A stretch of 64,000 nt of DNA from Apostichopus japonicus. Taxonomy: Eukaryota; Echinodermata; Holothuroidea; Aspidochirotida; Stichopodidae. The first letter of the stretch is position 1, and the number at the start of each line of letters is the position of its first letter. Shown piece by piece: positions 26,421-37,300 of this stretch. The stretch is from positions 8,398,501 through 8,462,500 of the forward strand of contig NC_092563.1 in assembly GCF_037975245.1 (NCBI RefSeq), written 5' to 3'. Under the pieces are notes generated by a model. The model made no database searches and was not told where the DNA came from. It saw only the letters and a program-made list of their open reading frames with translations. Made by a program: the position numbers and the translations under genes.

Positions 26421-27336
26421 TGTTCGTTTACCCTAGTCTTATCTTTGAGTCCAGACGAACAGCCTTAAATCTTTTCAAAGCTAGTCTATTGTTAATGTGA
26501 CACAAAATAGGCATAGCAGAGTGTACTGTACATGTGCAGAGCAAATTAGTCATTGATGTGTCCTTCAAAGTTAATGCGATTATGCAATCAACACTAATGG
26601 TCCCCCAAAAATCGTGATTTACAAAAAGGTTACACTGAGAGGGGTAGCATGATGTACCCATCGTGAGCCGTCCTTCGTTCCGGCGGCTGTCATTCCCATG
26701 ACGAGAAACAACTTTAGTTCTATGTAAATAAGTGAAGAAAACGAGTGATTCATATAGTTTTCTATTGAAACTTTTAGGAATTATCGATGCTGATCGGAAT
26801 CTAATTAGATTTGCTTTGATCGGAGATCTGGAAGCAGATGCTTAATGCATCTCGGTAATCCCTAACAGAGATTTTGCGCAGCAGGACGCACGCGACTACT
26901 ACCGTCGTAGTGATACAAAATCTGCAGAGAATAGATTCTTGTCAACAGCAGGATTTTTCGGTCTGTAAATATAGTTGGCCATTTGGTGAACATCGTTGGG
27001 AGAAATTTATAAAGGTTAATTTAATATATTAATCCACGACATTTATTTAGCATGTGAGGGGTTAAGATGTCTTTAACTTCATCAATTTCTATTACGCTTC
27101 GAGGTTAAGGCCTACACTTTTGTGTGGTTCCAGTTTCGCGAAACGCACGTTACAGTGTTACTGTTAAGGCCAAATTTATCTTAACTTAGCCTACTGCCAT
27201 GTACAACAGTTTATTGAATAGGCATACTGTTGTTGCTTAGGCCAGTCAAAGAAGGTTTCAAAAGCACTGTGTACTCTAGATTTAGTTCTTATCCTAGGCT
27301 GTTAGTAGGTTCCTGTTATGTTAATGAAGTATAGTC

Positions 27337-27612
27337 AGTATTGCGAAGTTCGCCATACTGCGAAGTTCGGGCACCCTAAGAAATACACGATTTTCACCAT
27401 GAAAACCTACAGGAAGAGCCAAATTTCACCAAAAAGTACGAAGCTACAGTTATTTTCTCTCCAAAATGACCCGTGTGCAAGAAATTACTTACATATTTGT
27501 CAATAAAATGACGAAGATCTATGAAGTCTGTTATAATTACTGAAAGAGCAACAGCGCCACCAATTTTTACCAGCGCCATACTGTGGGTTGCGTGTCCGAA
27601 CTTCGCAATACT
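27337..27612. repeat. Perfect 16-bp inverted repeat, possible MITE
   Basis: AGTATTGCGAAGTTCG at 27337-27352 is exactly reverse-complemented at 27597-27612. Further GCGAAGTTCG copies lie at 27360 and, imperfectly, near 27795. Located between ACOT8 and TP53RK. Superfamily unknown. Confidence 0.6.
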
Positions 27613-28027
27613 CTAGCAAGAAATACCAGTTCCACAATCACGAAGAATCTTCTTGGAAAACAACGTGAAAACAGTTTGCAGGAAAGAAAGTTTGGCCGTG
27701 TATCGTACTATAACAAAATTCTCCAACCATATGAAGTATATTTTCAAATGATTTATACCAGAAGATTTAGTTTTGGGGTGTTTTAAGTCTTAAGTGGCCG
27801 AACTTCGAAGTCACCATCCTACCTTTCTAGGTTTATAAATGCAACAATAACACCAGACTTTAAGAATGTAGTATGATTTAAGTACTATGGACAATCGGAC
27901 ACCTAACCAATTTGCCCCATACTCAGTGCATTTTTTGTGTGTGATAATCTCATTCAAAATCTGTTGAAGTTTATTTACAAAGCTCCTTTCCAAGATATAT
28001 ACATCTGAAGTTTTGATAAAGCCTAGG

Positions 28028-28172
28028 TGGGGCTTATTCGCAGGGCAGCCCTGCGAATATCCAGACACATACACCTTATTCGCAGGGCAGCCCTGTGAAT
28101 AGCCAGACATAAGCATCTTATATGCAGGGCTGCCCTGCGAATAGCCAGACACATACACCTTATTCACAGGGC
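28028..28172. repeat. 42-bp tandem array of palindromes
   Basis: Each unit carries a near-perfect palindrome of the form TTCGCAGGGC followed by its complement, spaced by AGCCAGACACATACACC. Four units here, with further copies at 28695-28752. The unit length is divisible by 3, so it gives a spurious repeated open frame on the minus strand. Confidence 0.85.
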
Positions 28173-29318
28173 AGCTTTAGACTGGGTTAACGGGCTCAGT
28201 AACTTTGGGCTATTCGAGTTTGCTTTTGGGCACCAGCTATCTTATTGAGAGTCTTAATTGGGAGCCTCTATATTTTGAGGGATTTATTGGCCTTTGGGAT
28301 TCCTATCTTAATGCTGTTAGGATTGGTTTTGGGAGCCTAGGGCCTTAAGATTGAACCAGTCTAGCATCAGTACCGCCAACATAAAAAAATGTCATCCCTC
28401 ATTTTCACCTTTGTTTTTGCAGAGTGACTGCTCATTTACATGTAAAGGTGTCGGAGGGGGGGGGGGGGGTGTCACACCCTTGACCATATTGGCTTTCTGG
28501 CAATATCGGCTTTTGGGGAATCCCAAGATAAGCTCCCTTAAAATAAGCTTTTAAAATTGAACTGCTGGGGTTCCAAAACTTAGCTTATGAAGTGGCTAAG
28601 ACTATTTGGGCCCAAAAGGTTGGCTTTTTCAAGGCCCCTAAACTGACTGGTATCAATAGCAAAACCTAATAATAAACCTATTTTCAAAATCTTCACAGCC
28701 CTGCAAATAAGGTGTCTGTGTACGTTATTCGCCGGGCTGCCCTGCGAATAATCACTTCGTTTGATAATAATAATAAATATATGCAAACTTTGATCTTATT
28801 GTAGCCCTTAATTAATTTACCACAAATACAAGCCCACATGTATCATTTGAATAATTTTTATGTTCCTCTTTTTCAAAGAAAGACAATAAAATAATTCAAA
28901 ATCTTGTGATAGGCCAAAAGCCATGTTCAGTTTCCTTGAAGGTTAAAAAAGGAACAAAGGTGTACATTACAGAAAATTAGGCAGTCATTCTCTTAACAGC
29001 ATCAATTTACATAATTAGCTAATTGCTTATTCAATAATAAAACTACAGTTAAGAAAAGACTTGTAAAATGGTCAATCTTTGATGGATTTTGGTGGCAGTT
29101 GTAGTTATTTTCATGATTTCTGGTGCTTATTAGAGTGATTGAGGACAATGTCGTCCACAGGTGTCCATAGACCTCGAAAGGACATCCCTAAATTGAGAAA
29201 ACTGCTTTGATTTGCTTCTTCCAAGCTTTATACTTTATAAGATCATTAAAAGTATTTTATTGGTTCTCTAACAGGATAGTCCTATTGTTTCAACAGCTGA
29301 TAGAAGAGAAAAATCATC

Positions 29319-30607
29319 ATGGCTACAAAACCATCAGAACTTTCTGATGCTGATATGATCCAGCAAGGGGCTGAAGCTAAAATTTATCAAGGTCAATTTT
29401 ATGACAAACAATGCATCATCAAAGAAAGATTCAAGAAAACGTATCGACACCCTGTATTAGAGGAGAGGCTAACCCACAGAAGGATTGCTCAGGAGGTAAA
29501 AGCATTGTTGAGATGCAGAAAAGCTGGTAAGTAGGGTAACATACAGTATAGTCAAACCAATATGCTTGCACTGTACACTTCTTCCACTGTGTGGACGTTC
29601 ACAGGTTAAAGGTAGTCGGTATAGGCCTCAAATTATTGCAAGCTATAATTGCTAGAAGTTTTCAAAAAGTACTTTCCTGGAAGTCTTTACTCTCCAAATT
29701 GTTCTCGGAGGTTTTTAAGGAATACAAAAGATGACTGAATGTCCCAGTGAGGAAAATTTCCTCAAAGGTGGTAATAAAAACAGTTTAAGAATTTTGACCA
29801 AAGGTGACCATATCTGGATATCTAGCATATTTTCAGCCAATACAGCATCCCTTTAAGGGCAAAATGATGATAATCTTGAATAACTTAACATGCTCCTAAA
29901 TGTTTAGGCTTGGTAGTTCATTAATGTGTATAGGCTTATATGTGACGAAGAAAGAACACAAATTCTCTGTGTTGCTATGTTACTGTTTTGTGAGCGAGGT
30001 TGTCTTTTATTGAGTCTTTACCTGGTTTATGCTTTCTGACAATAATTGAAACAGTACTTGCCTACATGCACAAAATACGCTTTATGGAGTATCAGATTTG
30101 GCCTCTTTTTTTTCCTTATCAGGCATTGCCGTCCCAGCCGTATATTTCATGGACACATGTAACAACTGCATCTACATGGAGAAAGTTGAACATTCGTTAA
30201 CTGTTCGCGAATTCATCCAGCAGTTTCAACCACCTTACACAGAGGAAGACAATCAAATACTCCGCTCTGTGGCTGGAAAGGTGGGATCCATTCTCGCTAA
30301 GCTACATAGCAACGACATTGTGCACGGAGATCTCACAACATCCAACATACTCCTGAAATCACCTTATGACATATGGGAGGTCTATCTCATAGATTTTGGG
30401 CTGAGCCAAGTCTCCCATCTGGCCGAAGACAAAGGAGTCGACCTTTACGTCTTAGAAAAGGCTTTTCTCAGCACCCATCCACGCACCGAGCATATCTTTG
30501 AGCAGGTCTTAGCCGCGTACAGTAAAAATTACCCAAATTCTGTGGAAGTCTTGAAGAAGCTCGAAGAAGTCAGACAGAGGGGAAGGAAGAGGGTAATGGT
30601 AGGGTGA
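29319..30607 (+). CDS. TP53RK: TP53-regulating kinase (PRPK/Bud32), two exons, complete
   Basis: Small atypical kinase/ATPase of the KEOPS complex, needed for t6A modification of ANN-decoding tRNAs. Exons are 29319-29526 and 30123-30607, joined in phase 1 through a GTAAGT donor and a pyrimidine-rich acceptor, giving 230 aa. Seen: the short N-lobe motif GAEAKIY, candidate ATP-binding Lys35 (CIIKERF), the catalytic loop HGDLTTSN with Asp139, the metal-binding motif IDFGLS (Asp160), the stretch EDKGVDLYVLEKAFLSTHP, and the basic tail RGRKRVMVG, all Bud32 family hallmarks. The length matches the family. An acceptor-like TCTCTAACAG at 29265-29274 just upstream of the ATG suggests a spliced 5' UTR exon. 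It is divergent from ACOT8 with 2.9 kb between the start codons. A short imperfect duplication of the last codons follows the stop (30608-30640). Confidence 0.96.
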
Positions 30608-30639
30608 GAGGGAGAGGGTAATGGTAGGGTGAGAGGGAA

Positions 30640-32339
30640 TAGGCACCTAGAACCAGAAGAGCTCTGATTTGGGGGTAGCCAAGTCAATTTTAAGATATGT
30701 TGATACTTTGACTACATTATTACCTGCTACAGTTAAGCGTTGGCGGTTTGTTCTTAAAGAAGTAACCTGCTCTTGTCTAAAGGATCACATCCGCTCATGG
30801 AAGAGGAGAGTTTAAGGGCAGGCAGCTGCTATCTGGCTTCATAGGACTGCATTACCAATACTGTAGTATAATTTATTAATTTGTATACCTATAAAATGAC
30901 GTCCACCAGTGATTCTGTACAGCATAATATTACTTGTCTATGAATTTCTTGTGTAAAGCAAACTATGCTCTAGTCTAGGTGTAAGTTAATTCCTGCATGG
31001 CTAGTTTTGTGATCTAATGACCACACTGGTCCTTTATGTAGATTTGCTTGTATATAATGTAACTCATGGACTCTAAACGTTAGATGACTGAATGGAAATT
31101 TAAACTCAGCTATAGTATGATGCTGTTGTAGATGTACAGCATCATATATAATATAATGGTTGACTCCACCTCCTGTAACAAGTCTGATGAAAGCATTGTC
31201 TTTGATTCTTGTCTTTGATGTATCCAATGACTCCTATATCCGTCTAGTATAACTGCTAAAGGTTGGAATTTACAATCAAGCCCAAATCTTGTGTTCAAAT
31301 ACTCCAAATAGGTTCTTAAAATATTATGTAAGAGTTAAATTGATATGAAGAACAGGAAAAATGAAAGTAGGGGCTGTGGAGCAGAGTTCAACTAGAGGAT
31401 GGGGATGGAGGGGGGGGGGGGTTGGGGGAACAGGCAGTGGAGTGCGACAGATTTTACTGATTTGGAAGCAAATCACCACAATCATCTCTAATGGACCTTT
31501 GTTCATCAAATTCCCAGTATTATATAATTCATTGCTCAAAATGAAAGAGAAAAGAAATTTAAATGGAACCCAGACCTTGGTTTATACCTCACCTTAAACT
31601 TCTCCTCCCCCCCCTCCCTGGAAATTTGTCTGTTTTGTATGATTGACATGCATGGAAACCCATTGGTTTATACCTTACCCCCCCCCCCCCCCCTCCCCCA
31701 GGAAAGTTCTCTGCTTTGTATGGTTGACATTGCTGTGGTGGATAGGTGGAGGGGGAAATTGGATCACAACCCAAAGCTATTTATGTCATAAGGCAAATCG
31801 TAATTATTTTTGCCTTTGTATTTCTTGCAATAAGATTCCAAGTTTTTACTTTTCATTTACTAAAGAAATAACTAGCCAAAATGAAAGACTCTGAGATATT
31901 TTTTTGCTAGAAATAATACAGCGACTTGAACCACAAACTCGACTGGAGTCAAGCAGACAAAATACAATAGTGCCTGTTATAAACAATCAAGGCCTTTCTC
32001 CCTTGTCCCACACCCAAATCGATGTCCATGTGTAGTCTTTGAATCAAACTGACATCTTTTCTGGAACATGTTTTTTTCAGATTATGTGCAGGGGGAATGG
32101 TAGAAAAACGGTCTCTATGGTTGAGTTAGTAAATAGTAACAAATTTTATATCCATGCAGCGGTGTGAGCCCCCTACCCCCACCCTGATAGTGAAAAGACC
32201 GTCTGGGCAAAGTCACTAATTTTATATATTTACCTCAGATCGCTCTTTGCAGGTCATTTTGCGACAGTTAATTTCCCGCACTATGCAGAAATCCTCGTAC
32301 ACTTGAAACAGCAATTAAGTTAGGTGAGCAATAAAGCAA
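30640..32339. other. TP53RK 3' region, no further gene recognised
   Basis: G-run at 31411-31423 and C-run at 31678-31696. A minus-strand open frame (30970-31227) reads smoothly but has no splice, start or family support. Confidence 0.45.
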
Positions 32340-32895
32340 ATGGTTTGAATCGCACATTAAATATCTGTGACGTAAAAATATCGACTAAGAGACGATTGCA
32401 CATTAAATACCTGTGATGTAAATATATCGACTAAGAGACGATCGCACATTAATTACCTGTGATGTAAAGACATCGACTAAGAGACGATCGCACATTAAAT
32501 ATCTGTGAAGTAAAGATATCGACTAATTGACGACCACACATTAAATATTTCTGATGTAGAGGTATCGACTAAGAGACGATCGCACATTAAATATCTGTGA
32601 TGTAAAGATATCGACTAAAAGACGATCGCACAAGAAGTATCTCTGATGTAACGGTATCGACTAAGAGACGATCGCACATTAAATATTTCTGATGTAAAGA
32701 TATCGACTTAGAGACGATCGCACATTAAATATCTGTGATGTTAAGATATCGACTTAGAGACGATCGCACATTAAATATCTGTGATGTAAAGATATCGACT
32801 AAGAGAGGATCGCACAAAAAGTATCTCTGATGTAAAGGTATCGACTAAGAGACGATTGCACATTAAATACCTGTGATGTAAAGATATCGACTTAG
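32340..32895. repeat. 46-bp minisatellite, about 12 copies
   Basis: The unit contains GACGATCGCACATTAAAT and ATCTGTGATGTAAAG, then ATATCGACTAAGA. It lies between TP53RK and the CAP gene. Confidence 0.95.
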
Positions 32896-33804
32896 AGATA
32901 ATTAAGACTTCATTTCTTGATGATCAATCTGATGAACAATCTTCGGTGACGTATACTCCTATAGCTATACTGAACTATCATTCAATCTATGGATTTGTAT
33001 CGATAGATATATACGCATAACCTATCAGTGGCAATTTTAACTGAGTTCAGTGAGCAGGTTTATATTTTATATTTCCTGATTATTAGTCTAATATGCAGTA
33101 ATAAATGTTCTCGCACACAAACAGACCACTCCAACCTACACAAACAGACAATGGACATTAATCAGCTTCAAGGACGTTACACTATGGAGATATTTCAATT
33201 CCTTGATATCGATTAATCCTTATTGTTCGGGCATTTAATGCGTTTGGTACGAGGTACTTGACAAGTCTTCGTTTACTTAGATACGCACTGTTAGGTAAGC
33301 GGTCTCTTAAATCGCATTCGGTTTGTCAGCCAACATCATCACTGTTTTCAAGCTTTCTTTTTCAGCAGACATTGCCGTTAGTCAAGTAATGATCCGCTGA
33401 CGAGGAAATAAAGTTTCTCAGGAATGAGGAAAAGTATTCTCTAAAAGCGAAATTTTTATCAAGAAGAGAAGGATGATGAGGAAGTAAAAGCTAAATTCTT
33501 GCTTCAAGCAGCTGCTATAACGAGTTATACCTGCTTGGTCTTATTTACAAAATAACAATCTTGACGAACAGAAGTGAAGATTTTATCTTGCAGGAAAAAG
33601 GAGCCTAATTCTTACTTCTGTTTTTCAATCATTGGAGCATGGAGTGTAGTCTGATTTACCACGCAAAAGCCGGTACTTTTAAACTGTCTACATTTATGGG
33701 ATCTTTGATGATTTTTTTCTTTTAAATTCGGATTTAAATTATTACAAAAACTTCAATGCAAATAAGAAACTTTGGTTGTGAGAATACTGTGTCGAACTTA
33801 ACTC
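32896..33804. other. Upstream of the CAP gene, no gene recognised
   Basis: AT-rich unique DNA between the 46-bp minisatellite and the TATA-like site; probably holds the promoter or 5' UTR exons. Confidence 0.4.
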
Positions 33805-33814
33805 TATATATAAG
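33805..33814 (+). promoter_or_regulatory. Possible TATA box upstream of the CAP-domain gene
   Basis: TATATATAAG lies about 530 bp before the ATG of the CAP-domain gene, in a stretch with no other feature. It would imply a long or spliced 5' UTR. AT-rich DNA makes chance matches common, so this is weak. Confidence 0.2.
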
Positions 33815-34343
33815 GAAGGAATGAACCTACTTCATATTCTATTTCTTTTATTTCAGTTAATATCCTCATGTATGCTGATATATTACAATCACTCTTAAAA
33901 CCTTTTTAGTACTTATAAAGGTGCTTGATTTTATACCCGAATGGCATGAAAATTATATAGAATCCAGAATAGTACTTATATTTGAGTTTTCACTCTTGAT
34001 TTTCGGGACTAAGTCCTTCCCTTGATTGACATAAAATCACTCAAATAGGTGCTAGTTTTGGCGGTGTATAGATCTCATGTTTAGTTGTTCAACGAGTTCC
34101 AGATTTAAGTTGTCTGTTCATCCTTTCGTTAACGGTTCCTATAGACTGCGATCAGTTTGTTCCACACACAGTATACATTTTAATTCATGTTAATGTATGT
34201 TACTTGGTTTTGACGTTTTATATAGGTCTTAGATATTAATTATAACCAAACTTTACACGTATAGTTCGGAACTCTTCTATATGATAGTGAAATTCTAATT
34301 TTTAAACATTTCCCGGACTGGTCAAGTTCCTGACTTTTTCAAC

Positions 34344-37300
34344 ATGGCAGCTCTAATGTTACGTCTCCCTGTCTTTGTGATCATTTTGATTTTGTTAACT
34401 TTTTGCGAAGGAGGATTATCTGCAAGTGAGAAGAAGTATGTAACTTCTAACAAATCGTTTTTCAATTTGAAAGAGGTAAATGTAAAGAGCCACCGAAGAG
34501 CGAAACGTTCAACTAACTTCGACTCGGCTGATATAACAGCTATTCTTAATCGTCACAACGAATTACGAGGAAAAGTTTCACCAGAAGCTGCTGATATGAA
34601 GTACATGGTAGGTCAATATACCACGTGACACATGAATGAAAGCAAATCGTTATTGCGTTCATACTGCTTTATCATACTTCCATTATACAGTTGCACCTAT
34701 GTATTGCACCTATGTATTGTACAACATATGTACCCTATGCCGAATTGCTCTATACTAAAGAAAGGTATGCAGTCAATCGATAATTATTCCACCTGATTCA
34801 AGTTATATGCAATTAAGGTCACGGGTCAACTGTAATGTAGTTTAGATGTATATGTCAAGCGTTATTTTCGGGTTGCGAAAATGACACGATTGTCTGGTAA
34901 TTCCACGTGGTACTTATCGAAAAAGAAGGTTTCGTATTCCGAGCAGGATTTCGGTATACTGCACTTCTTGGGATACAATTAACATAAAAAATTATAGTTG
35001 TGATTACTATTAACAATATTCTACTACACCCCATCCTCACCGTAACAGATCCCATGATACCTAGAGCATATCCTTACACAAAGGCCTATGACAGGGGGAA
35101 AATAACCTTGGCCTAATGGCAGGGGCGTATCCGGGGGGGCGCAACAGGCGCGCGCCCCCCTATTGGCCGTCACCAAAAAAAAAAAAAAAAAAAATTAGCA
35201 AAAAAAAAAAAAAATTGATGACGACTTTTATGTGAGATGTCGGTGATCGCTCAACCCCCCCCTCTCCCGTATGCTTTATTTTTTGTTTGCCAAAAAAGGG
35301 TTCTGGCGAAGTTCGGCGGCATAATAGTTTTAGAACATAGATGGTAATTGTGTTTGTATTATCATTATAAACACTAAGTGACATGCCAGCCATACTAAAT
35401 TGTGCATTTTATGTCCATATTTACTGGAAATGTTGCTTATTATTAAGGTCGAAGGTCGAAAAATGGATCACATATGGCCATGGGCGGCGACTCCTGGGGG
35501 GGGAAATATCCCCCCATGAAAATGGGTGGAGGGGATGTAATACACCATATCCCCCACCAAATGCCAGGGATAAGAATATTTTCATGCCTACATTTATGCA
35601 TCATCGTTAATGTACGGCTCTTTTTTAGCTTCATTTCTCGCCTACCATAAACGCAGTGCGATCTTTTCAAATAAAGCGTCTTTATAAAGCAAGAAAAGTT
35701 GACTGTAGGCTTCATTGGCTCTATAACAACAAAATGTATTATTGCGCCCACGGTATTGATATAGTACATATATGCACCCTCATAGTATTCATATAGGCCC
35801 TATAGTAGGCCTACACCATCTCATGTTACCAGGGTAATGCTTAATACACGTTTCACCTGGATGCCCTAGCAATCGGTACCTAGGAATGTAACTATGTGTA
35901 ATTGTGTATTGCATGTGTATAGGCCTATAATAGCCTGCATGAGGCCATTTTCTTCATCGAATAAAATAAAAGAGCCCTCGAACATTCTAACGTTGCGCCT
36001 GAAACAAGATTGACAGGGGCAATTTTCCCAAAATAACACCCGAAATTAAAAAAAAAAGTATTTTGGATCCTGATTATGAGATATTTCGGACATGACATCC
36101 CTATTTTAAAGTTGGGTATATGCCGCTTGGAAACCTCGGGAAGTGCCGTTTCCGGCCATCTAGAGGGTTTGTTAATCCCAAAATTTTCTTGTACGCTTCG
36201 CGCCAACTCATGGTGGCGCTACGCTTAGATAGTCAACAAGGTCATATCCCCCCCCCCCCACTCGGAAGTACGGATCGCCGCCCATGCATATGGCACCATT
36301 TTGCATTTCAGCCATTCTTCGAAAGCAAAAATTGTCCACCCCTCCCCTTAGACCCATCCCCCAGGACGGCGATCATTCATGCCTGACGCCCCCCCCCCCC
36401 TATTGGAAAATCCTGGATACGCCCCTGAATGGTCATCAGTGCAAGAATTGAGAGTTCACAGCGACTAGCTGTAATGGACCATAGATACATTAAAATCATG
36501 GCTTGGCATTTCTTTCTTCGATCTTCGTATCCTATGAGCAGAGATTAAACATGCCTGTATAACAAATACCACGACTTCATCTGGATTTTACTTGGTTTTC
36601 AATTACATGTCATCCTCATCTAAACGCAAATAATGCCATTGTCCTCACACTCAAATGAAAGGAGCCGTCTAAGGGGTCTACAATTAGCAACTTTGTGTAT
36701 CGAGCAAACAAACAGTGAATTCTATGAATGGGCTCGGTCGACGCGAAGCCTTAGAATTTAAACTAAGAATAGATTCAGCTGACAACAGAGGGCCTGAAAA
36801 TCACTTAAAGGGAGTGAAGACTCGCGCACAAAGAAACGTCTGATGCCGGTGATCTGATCTAGTTTCGAATGAGGTGTAACAGAAGTGTTAGACACCACCA
36901 TCGATCCCAGAAAATACACACACACAGCTTGCTACCGTCGGTAATTAGACACTAGTGTACAGTCAATACATGCAGCTCCGGTCAATTCCCACAACACAGT
37001 GTACATAGCAGCGATGGACATCTCAGGTCCAGATAAAAGATAACAAGGTATCACGTTTCGTTACTGTCTGCATTTTGTAGCGATAAGAAAAAAACTTGCA
37101 ACCAACGGAAAGTTAATTTTTTCAGAGGCGGCACGCGGTTTGGGTAGAGTCTTCAATGCCTTTAAAGAGATTTTGAGACAGATGGACTAAAATTAGTCCT
37201 AGTACTGATATACGTACAATCGCAAGCCGAGCACACGCGCCATTGATTTTACCTCGACGTCAGGGATCATGCATTCCGATATCTCAGTTATCGGTCCACA

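Larger units (their letters stand above)
26421..29318. promoter_or_regulatory. Head-to-head intergenic region of ACOT8 and TP53RK
   Basis: 2.9 kb separate the two start codons. Besides the inverted-repeat element and the palindrome array no gene is seen. The slightly GC-richer 26660-26950 is a plausible shared promoter area, and the acceptor at 29265-29274 suggests that TP53RK transcription starts well upstream of its ATG. No individual factor site is claimed. Confidence 0.35.

Noticed and set aside
27811-28167. 118-codon minus-strand frame with a repeated 14-residue motif
   Set aside because: The motif is the 42-bp palindromic array read in frame; the rest has no coding support.
30970-31227. 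85-codon minus-strand frame after TP53RK
   Set aside because: Smooth reading, but no acceptor, donor or family match; it lies in the TP53RK 3' region.
35160-35770. Several open frames at 35.2-35.8 kb
   Set aside because: Low-complexity A- and G-runs and transposon sequence; no transposase motif.
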